Source: CAZTLI01 sp964614375
GTDB lineage: Bacteria > Chloroflexota > Anaerolineae > Aggregatilineales > Phototrophicaceae
Length of the DNA: 9,252 nucleotides
Direction: 5' to 3'
NCBI GenBank assembly: GCA_964614375.1
Contig: CAZTLI010000200.1
Location: forward strand, 1-9,252
Below the pieces are notes generated by a model. The model had not been told where the DNA came from and did not search any database. It was given only the letters and a program-made list of their open reading frames with translations. Both the position numbers and the translations under genes were made by a program. Shown here piece after piece: positions 5,457 to 9,252 of this stretch (the first letter of the stretch is position 1; the number at the start of each line of letters is the position of its first letter).

Positions 5457-6713
5457 ATGCGCTACATCCTGCTCCTTTGCGTTTTTGCGGTACTACTCAT
5501 TCCCACTGTTCCAGCACACGCGCAAGACTGTTCAACCGGGTCGGCTTCTGATTACATCCAATGGGCGCGCGATGCCGTTGATGATGACCATGCGCTGGCG
5601 ATGTATACCTGTGTCATCCTGCTCAATCCAGCAGATGGCGAAGCCTATCGCGCCCGAATCGACATCAACAATCGGCGCGGCGCGTATGAACTGGTCATTG
5701 CCGACGCGACACAGTTGATACAGATGTTTCCTGATGATGCCGGCGTCTATCTCACACGCGGCAATGCATACGGCGCGCTGGGGCAGCATGAACTGGCGAT
5801 TGCCGACTATCAACTTGCCGTAGCCATTGCGCCGGATTGGTCGGGCGGTTACATCGGGCTGGGGAACATGGCGGGCGCTATGAACAACCATCGCGCGGCT
5901 ATCGAGCACTATTCGCAGGGGATTGATGTTGACCCAACGGCGCTGGGGTATAACAATCGCGGGTGGGCTTATATGCAGCTCAACGAATACGAAAATGCCA
6001 TTGCCGACTATACCCGTGCGATTGAAATCGACCCGGCATATGCCCTCGCCTATTACAATCGCGCCCGCGTCCACAACGAAATGGACGACCCGGACAGCGC
6101 CTTCGCCGATTTTCTGCGCGCGGTTGAGGTGCAGCCAGATTATGTCGATGCCTATATCATGCTGGGCAATATGTCTGGTGATCGTGATGACTATGAGGCC
6201 GCGCTCGCCTATTACACGCAGGCGCTGACCTATGAGCCGGACAACGCCCTCGCCCTCAACAATCGTGGCAATGCCTATCGCGATATGGGCGAGTATGAAC
6301 TCGCAATACAGGATTATGAGGCTTCTCTCGCGATTGACCCCGATTATCGCTTTCCGGTTCGTGGATTGGGCGATGTGGCTTACGAACAAGGTGATAGTGA
6401 AGCCGCATTGACCTATTATCGTCGTTATGCCGAACTCGCGGGCGATGATACCTCGCGCTATGTCAGCCGCCGCATCTATGAATTGGAAACGCCGTTGGTG
6501 ACGCGCATATTGGAATCCATTGCACAACCTTTGATTCTGTTCGTTGGCCTGCTCTTGTTCACGATTTTGCGAGTATGGTTATTTCAGGGCAAGTCTAAGA
6601 ACGATTGGATGACGGTCTTCGGCGAAAAACGCAAGCGCAAACGTAAACCCACCGACGAGACCACCGATTGGATGGACAATATCGACGCCGACGGCCCCAT
6701 TCAGCCGTTGTGA
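5457..6713 (+). CDS. Exported, membrane-anchored TPR protein (paralogue B)
   Basis: A 418-aa homologue of the upstream TPR protein. The signal peptide is 1-22, ending AHA before Gln23. About nine TPR units follow: a degenerate one at 32-61, then 62-95, 96-129, 130-162, 163-196, 197-230, 231-264, 265-298 and 299-334. One membrane segment at 356-376 leads to a basic cytoplasmic tail (KRKRKRK at 391-397) ending in an acidic stretch. Shared with paralogue A: Gln after the cleavage site, Cys25 (QDCSTG) and Cys52 (YTCVI), and the exit sequence YYRRYAELAGD before the membrane part. It lacks A's second membrane segment and carries about three more repeats. ATG 5457 has GGGGGGA six bases upstream. It lies 153 nt after paralogue A, so joint transcription is possible but not shown. 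A scaffold role at the envelope is inferred from the repeats. Confidence 0.85.
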   Translation: MRYILLLCVFAVLLIPTVPAHAQDCSTGSASDYIQWARDAVDDDHALAMYTCVILLNPADGEAYRARIDINNRRGAYELVIADATQLIQMFPDDAGVYLTRGNAYGALGQHELAIADYQLAVAIAPDWSGGYIGLGNMAGAMNNHRAAIEHYSQGIDVDPTALGYNNRGWAYMQLNEYENAIADYTRAIEIDPAYALAYYNRARVHNEMDDPDSAFADFLRAVEVQPDYVDAYIMLGNMSGDRDDYEAALAYYTQALTYEPDNALALNNRGNAYRDMGEYELAIQDYEASLAIDPDYRFPVRGLGDVAYEQGDSEAALTYYRRYAELAGDDTSRYVSRRIYELETPLVTRILESIAQPLILFVGLLLFTILRVWLFQGKSKNDWMTVFGEKRKRKRKPTDETTDWMDNIDADGPIQPL

Positions 6714-6829
6714 TTGTGTACCTTATCGGCGACAGATCATGTCTGGCGTGGATACCCCACCTTGTGTCAGGCTGCACATAAAAGCAGTGATGCGTAATGC
6801 GGGAACAGGATGTGCCACGCGCCGTCCTT

Positions 6830-6849
6830 ACCCTTTGCGTCCTCTGTGC
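6830..6849. repeat. Pyrimidine-rich intergenic repeat, copy 1
   Basis: TACCCTTTGCGTCCTCTGTG here matches 7885-7903 with one substitution and one single-base gap. Both copies lie in intergenic DNA on either side of the YceI gene. I recall similar runs of TCTGCGTC/TCTGTG between genes of many Chloroflexi and cyanobacteria; this is memory, not a search result. The rest of 6714-6930 shows no gene. Confidence 0.5.
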
Positions 6850-6871
6850 CGCATGTGTGCGACCACCGATT

Positions 6872-6901
6872 TTACACTTTTGTTAGATTTTTCACATACT
6901 T
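6872..6901 (+). promoter_or_regulatory. Candidate promoter for the YceI-family gene
   Basis: TTTACA (6872-6877), 18 bp, CATACT (6896-6901) matches 5/6 and 4/6 of the consensus boxes. TATACT at 6919-6924 is a better -10 box but has no -35 partner at the right distance. The surrounding stretch is the most AT-rich in this intergenic region. Confidence 0.35.
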
Positions 6902-6993
6902 TTTGAACACTTAGCGCCTATACTGCTGATTTGTATTCAAGGGTATCGTGCGTGTTGTCTCTGCGACACGCCAGTCAAAGGAGCAAGCAGTCC

Positions 6994-7716
6994 ATGTCAA
7001 GACGATTACAAATCCTGATTGGGATTGTGGTTGTGGTCATCGTCGGCGGTGGCGCCGTATTTTTGTATGCAACCCGCCCACTTGCCGCGCCCAGTCAGGA
7101 TATTCAAGATAGCGCCCAGCAGTTGGATGTCGATACAGACTCTGGCGGGGACACCATCGTCTTCCGCATCTCGCAAGCTGAATCGCAGGCCGAATTCAAT
7201 ATTGATGAGGTGTTGTTCGGGCAAGATACGACAGTCGTCGGCACGACCAATCAGGTTGCGGGCGATATTGCCGTCGATTTCGGCAATCCGGGCCAATCTC
7301 AGGTGGGCGAAATCCGCATTAACGCCCGTACCTTCGAGACGGATCGTCGCCAGCGCGATTCAGCGATTGGGCGTTTTATCCTGCAATCGGAAAATGACGC
7401 CTATGAATTCATCACCTTTGTGCCAGCGACAATCACCGGACTGCCAGACACCATCACAGTGGGGGACACGATCAATTTTGAGATTACAGGCGATTTGACC
7501 GTGACAGGCACGACGCAATCGGTCACATTCACGGTCGAGGCCACGCTCGAATCAGACGACCGGCTGGTCGGTCATGCTGAGACGGTGATTCAGTATCCCG
7601 ACTTCAATCTCTCTATCCCCAATGTGCCCAGCGTGACGGGCGTGGATGAAAATGTGACGCTGAAGCTGGATTTTGTCGCGCTGCGTGTCGCCGACGAGAC
7701 CGCCGTCGGGGGTTGA
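6994..7716 (+). CDS. Membrane-anchored YceI-family lipocalin-like protein
   Basis: A 240-aa protein. An uncleaved-looking hydrophobic anchor at 6-25 (ILIGIVVVVIVGGGAVFLY) is followed by a polar linker (30-53) and the YceI beta-barrel domain (about 55-232). Family marks: the opening strand IVFRISQAESQAEFNIDEVLFG, the RRQRDSAIGRF segment near 119-128 that corresponds to the usual TnnxxRDxHL region, YEFITF at 137-142, and the signature ITGDLTVTGTTQSVTFTV at 164-181. YceI proteins bind isoprenoid-type lipids in a long barrel; which ligand applies here is unknown. The start is ATG 6994, with AAAGGAG (6977-6983) ten bases upstream; the open frame extends upstream without a better site. The gene stands alone, convergent with the two-TM gene downstream. 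Confidence 0.88.
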   Translation: MSRRLQILIGIVVVVIVGGGAVFLYATRPLAAPSQDIQDSAQQLDVDTDSGGDTIVFRISQAESQAEFNIDEVLFGQDTTVVGTTNQVAGDIAVDFGNPGQSQVGEIRINARTFETDRRQRDSAIGRFILQSENDAYEFITFVPATITGLPDTITVGDTINFEITGDLTVTGTTQSVTFTVEATLESDDRLVGHAETVIQYPDFNLSIPNVPSVTGVDENVTLKLDFVALRVADETAVGG

Positions 7717-7760
7717 CACCCGATCCTACAGCCAATTTAGACAGATTTTTGCCCATCAAC

Positions 7761-7831
7761 CCGGGCGCAGTAGGGACGCGACGTGCGTGTCCACATTCGC
7801 TGCGCCTCGTCTCTTTGAAAATCGCGCCCGG
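7761..7831. repeat. Closing stem with internal hairpin in convergent intergenic DNA
   Basis: CCGGGCGC (7761-7768) is the exact reverse complement of GCGCCCGG (7824-7831). Inside lies GGACGCG (7774-7780) pairing with CGTGTCC (7786-7792), one G-T wobble, loop ACGTG. Together they can form a branched fold. It directly precedes, and by one base overlaps, the perfect hairpin at 7831-7860. Confidence 0.45.
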
Positions 7832-7860
7832 TCGGGACAATCCGATATGATTGTCCCGAC
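7831..7860. repeat. Perfect 12-bp inverted repeat
   Basis: GTCGGGACAATC (7831-7842) and GATTGTCCCGAC (7849-7860) pair without mismatch around a 6-nt loop. No T-run follows on either strand. It lies between the stops of the YceI gene (7716) and the minus-strand gene (7937), so a transcript-end or RNA-stability role for both is possible. Confidence 0.7.
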
Positions 7861-7885
7861 ACAGCGTATCGTCTTAATACGCTGT
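7861..7885. repeat. Perfect 9-bp inverted repeat abutting the previous hairpin
   Basis: ACAGCGTAT (7861-7869) and ATACGCTGT (7877-7885) pair perfectly around CGTCTTA. It begins at the base after the 7831-7860 hairpin, so the two stems could stack coaxially in RNA or extrude side by side in DNA. Confidence 0.65.
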
Positions 7886-7903
7886 ACCCTCTGCGTCTCT
7901 GTG
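7885..7903. repeat. Pyrimidine-rich intergenic repeat, copy 2
   Basis: TACCCTCTGCGTCTCTGTG is the near-identical partner of 6830-6849 and starts at the last base of the 7861-7885 hairpin. Between it and the gene end at 7937 there is only GGTTCAGGTTGCAGCCAGCA and a few further bases with no recognised signal. Confidence 0.5.
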
Positions 7904-7936
7904 GTTCAGGTTGCAGCCAGCAGCAAGCGACCAAAT

Positions 7937-8593
7937 CTAATAAAACACATACTGCTCCTGCCGGTAGACAAAGCTGTTATTGACCCACGCTTCCAACACC
8001 CCCTGACGGAGTTCGGGCAGGGTATGGAACACACGGAAATATTGCTCGCCGTCGCTGGTGCTGCTCGGTTCTTCACAACTCACGCGCAGTTGTTCATTGG
8101 TCTCATCCACGCGGATGAAGATATGCCCGCCTTCCGCCCCGGCTTGACGAAAACCCGCCAGCGTGCCCGTCCAGAATTGCAATTCCATCGTCACTCTGGA
8201 ACGATAGATGACAAACCAGCGCCGTTTGATGAAAAATGCCTCCAGCAGCACATAAGCGACCGCGATGAGCATAATCCCGCCAATAATCCAGATACGCATC
8301 CCGGCAGGGCGCACATAATCATAGAGGATGACCGCGATGAATGCCCCAATCGTACAAATCGCAAAGGGGACAAGGTAATTTCGCACGTAAAACATCCGTC
8401 CGCTGCGCCGCTGCCCCCACGACTGCCCGACTTCGCACAAAAAATTTTCAAGGTCATCCATCGTGCCGCCAAAAAATTGCTGCGATTGCTGCATCTCGGC
8501 GGTGACATGACGGCGGGTAGTCCCCCACCATTTTGAACGTCGTTTTTGTTCGGCATCTTTAAATGTCGTCATCAGCCTGTCCAATCGTCCCAT
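7937..8593 (-). CDS. Uncharacterised two-TM membrane protein
   Basis: Not recognised as a known family. The 218-aa product has a charged N-terminal region (1-71; Gln-rich QQSQQ near 35-39, several Lys/Arg), then two membrane segments at about 73-94 (YLVPFAICTIGAFIAVIL...) and 101-122 (IWIIGGIMLIAVAYVLLEAF) joined by a very short loop. A soluble C-terminal half (124-218) follows, with beta-like strands such as HIFIRVDETNEQLRVSCEE and QYFRVFHTLPELRQGVLEAW. The hairpin topology with KRR after the second segment places both soluble parts in the cytoplasm. The frame stays open back to 8824, but that extension would cross the divergent DUF385 gene and is rejected. ATG 8593 is preferred; ATG 8572, with AGG just upstream, is an alternative. 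The real-gene call rests on the clear membrane pattern and intergenic fit. Confidence 0.65.
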   Translation of the reverse strand: MGRLDRLMTTFKDAEQKRRSKWWGTTRRHVTAEMQQSQQFFGGTMDDLENFLCEVGQSWGQRRSGRMFYVRNYLVPFAICTIGAFIAVILYDYVRPAGMRIWIIGGIMLIAVAYVLLEAFFIKRRWFVIYRSRVTMELQFWTGTLAGFRQAGAEGGHIFIRVDETNEQLRVSCEEPSSTSDGEQYFRVFHTLPELRQGVLEAWVNNSFVYRQEQYVFY

Positions 8594-8615
8594 TTCAACC
8601 GCGCGCTTTTGCTCT

Positions 8616-8644
8616 ATGATAGTCCTAGCCGTCACAGGATGCAA
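8616..8644 (-). promoter_or_regulatory. Candidate promoter for the two-TM gene
   Basis: On the minus strand TTGCAT (8644-8639), 17 bp, TATCAT (8621-8616): 3/6 and 5/6 matches. The same bases read forward give TATGAT (8615-8620), a possible -10 box for the DUF385 gene with a poor -35 box TTTCAA (8593-8598). The divergent genes may share this site. Confidence 0.3.
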
Positions 8645-8655
8645 AGGATATGACA

Positions 8656-8982
8656 ATGACATTCGACCATTTACCGGCGTATCTCTATCTAACGACCACG
8701 GGCTGGAAAACAGGCCGCGAACACGAAATTGAAATCTGGTATGTGCCGTATGAGGGGCGCTACTATCTGGTTTCGGAAATGCACGAACAATCGCACTGGG
8801 TGAAAAACATCCAGCACAATGCACAAATTCGCTTTCGGGTGGGCGACCAGACCTTTGGCGGCGCTGGGCGCGTTGTCGATAGGGAGGCCGAACCCGCGTT
8901 AGCCGCCGCTGTCTGCCAATTGATGGATGCCCGTTATGATTGGAGCGAAGGTCTCATCGTGGAATTGACGCCCCAAAATTGA
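8656..8982 (+). CDS. DUF385/Ddn-type split-barrel oxidoreductase
   Basis: A compact 108-aa protein of the PNPOx-like split beta-barrel group that includes F420H2-dependent quinone/nitro reductases (DUF385, deazaflavin-dependent nitroreductase family). The hallmark LTTTGWKTGR (12-21) replaces the common LTTxGRKSGR. It is followed by the strand pair IWYVPYEGRYYLVS (27-40) and HWVKNIQHNAQIRFRVG (47-63), matching the usual W..NL..NP.V.V segment. It is shorter than Mycobacterium Ddn (about 150 aa) and lacks its N-terminal extension. The cofactor could be F420, FMN or none. The start is ATG 8656, with AAAGGA (8643-8648) seven bases upstream; ATG 8650 is only one base from that site. It is divergent from the two-TM gene, 62 bp apart. 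Confidence 0.75.
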   Translation: MTFDHLPAYLYLTTTGWKTGREHEIEIWYVPYEGRYYLVSEMHEQSHWVKNIQHNAQIRFRVGDQTFGGAGRVVDREAEPALAAAVCQLMDARYDWSEGLIVELTPQN

Positions 8983-8998
8983 TGCCACTCTCCATGCG

Positions 8999-9008
8999 GC
9001 ATTAATGC
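8999..9008. repeat. 10-bp perfect palindrome between DUF385 and the sensor gene
   Basis: GCATTAATGC is its own reverse complement. It overlaps a weak hairpin ATGCC/GGCAT (8982-8986 with 8998-9002) that begins at the stop codon of the DUF385 gene. It may be an operator for the sensor gene or part of a weak transcript end; no T-tract follows. Confidence 0.25.
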
Positions 9009-9069
9009 TAAATAATCCGAAATTGTGGTACGTTGAAAATACGAGAGCATCATCGGTTGAGATTGTCTA

Positions 9070-9252
9070 ATGAACCACACCCATGTGACTAACGAAAGTC
9101 TAGTAGATGAAGTTGCGTATTTGCGCGCGCGCGTGCAGGCCTTAGAATCGCTGGAAGCCGAACGCGAGCAGCGCCTCCTCGCCGAGGCCCTGCGCGATAG
9201 CACGGCGGCGCTCACCCGTTCGTTGGATTTGGACACGGTGCTTGACCAGATT
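9070..9252 (+). CDS. N-terminus of a coiled-coil/GAF sensor protein (cut by window edge)
   Basis: The first 61 codons are visible. After a short leader (MNHTHVTNESLVDEV) comes a charged heptad-like helix (AYLRARVQALESLEAER...) and then LRDSTAALTRSLDLDTVLDQI. This last pattern (L.......L..SLDLD.VLD.I) is the usual lead-in to a GAF domain in bacterial histidine kinases, PP2C-type phosphatases and GGDEF proteins. Which output domain follows lies outside the window. No strong ribosome-binding site precedes ATG 9070 (only GAGA at 9059-9062) and no convincing promoter was found in 9009-9069. Confidence 0.65.
   Translation, partial: MNHTHVTNESLVDEVAYLRARVQALESLEAEREQRLLAEALRDSTAALTRSLDLDTVLDQI

Noticed and set aside
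7831..7885. Abutting hairpins as a CRISPR-like or intrinsic-terminator structure
   Set aside because: The two stems differ in sequence, there are no regular spacers, and no T-run follows on either strand.
7673..8536. 287-codon plus-strand open frame running from the YceI end across the hairpins
   Set aside because: It overlaps YceI out of frame, crosses the structured intergenic DNA and is antisense to a protein with two clean membrane segments. Its translation is rich in Pro, His and Arg with no domain.
8594..8824. N-terminal extension of the two-TM protein to 8824
   Set aside because: It would overlap most of the first half of the well-supported DUF385 gene on the opposite strand, and the added residues look like antisense translation.
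9123..9134. Alternating GC run (possible Z-DNA)
   Set aside because: It lies in codons for Leu-Arg-Ala-Arg-Val of the coiled coil, and is explained by GC-rich codon choice.

Overview
The window reads like a chromosomal segment from a Chloroflexota bacterium, probably Anaerolineae-like. This is inferred from gene style only: an F420/PNPOx-like DUF385 oxidoreductase, exported PD40 and TPR proteins, a GAF-type sensor beginning with a coiled coil, mid-50s GC by eye, and mixed ATG/TTG starts. There is no rRNA, tRNA or marker gene to confirm it. No mobile element, CRISPR array, tRNA or rRNA was found.

Layout: (1) 1-263 holds the possible tail of an upstream gene, an AT-rich palindrome and a strong sigma70-type promoter. 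(2) 264-1914 is a two-gene plus-strand operon: a choline/ethanolamine-kinase-family phosphotransferase whose reading frame runs 17 nt into a class I SAM methyltransferase. The strong Shine-Dalgarno in front of the kinase points at a start codon that is out of frame. (3) 1915-2171 is a structured convergent intergenic region with three hairpins, one of them an intrinsic terminator for the minus strand. (4) 2166-2558 minus is a stand-alone cyclic-nucleotide-binding-fold protein whose phosphate-binding Arg is replaced by His. (5) 2637-2839 minus is a frameshifted, truncated copy of the N-terminus of the neighbouring beta-propeller gene. (6) 2892-4079 minus is that intact exported seven-signature PD40/TolB-like beta-propeller, with a good promoter. 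(7) 4245-5303 and 5457-6713 plus are two paralogous exported, membrane-anchored TPR proteins, divergent from the propeller. (8) 6994-7716 plus is a membrane-anchored YceI-family lipocalin-like protein. (9) 7717-7936 is a convergent intergenic region with abutting perfect hairpins. (10) 7937-8593 minus is an unrecognised two-TM protein. (11) 8656-8982 plus is a small DUF385-type flavin/F420-binding protein. (12) 9070 to the edge is the start of a sensor protein leading into a probable GAF domain.

How the genes may work together: the kinase and methyltransferase are translationally coupled and may modify the same small alcohol or amine, but the substrate cannot be read from sequence. The propeller and the two TPR proteins look like an envelope module: all have export signals, all are built of protein-protein interaction repeats, and the propeller faces the TPR pair across a 165-bp divergent promoter region. 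Nothing here is a clear-cut new system. The most distinctive items are the duplicated TPR pair with its matching cysteines, the decayed propeller copy, and the structured intergenic elements with a repeated TCTGCG/TCTGTG-type sequence.
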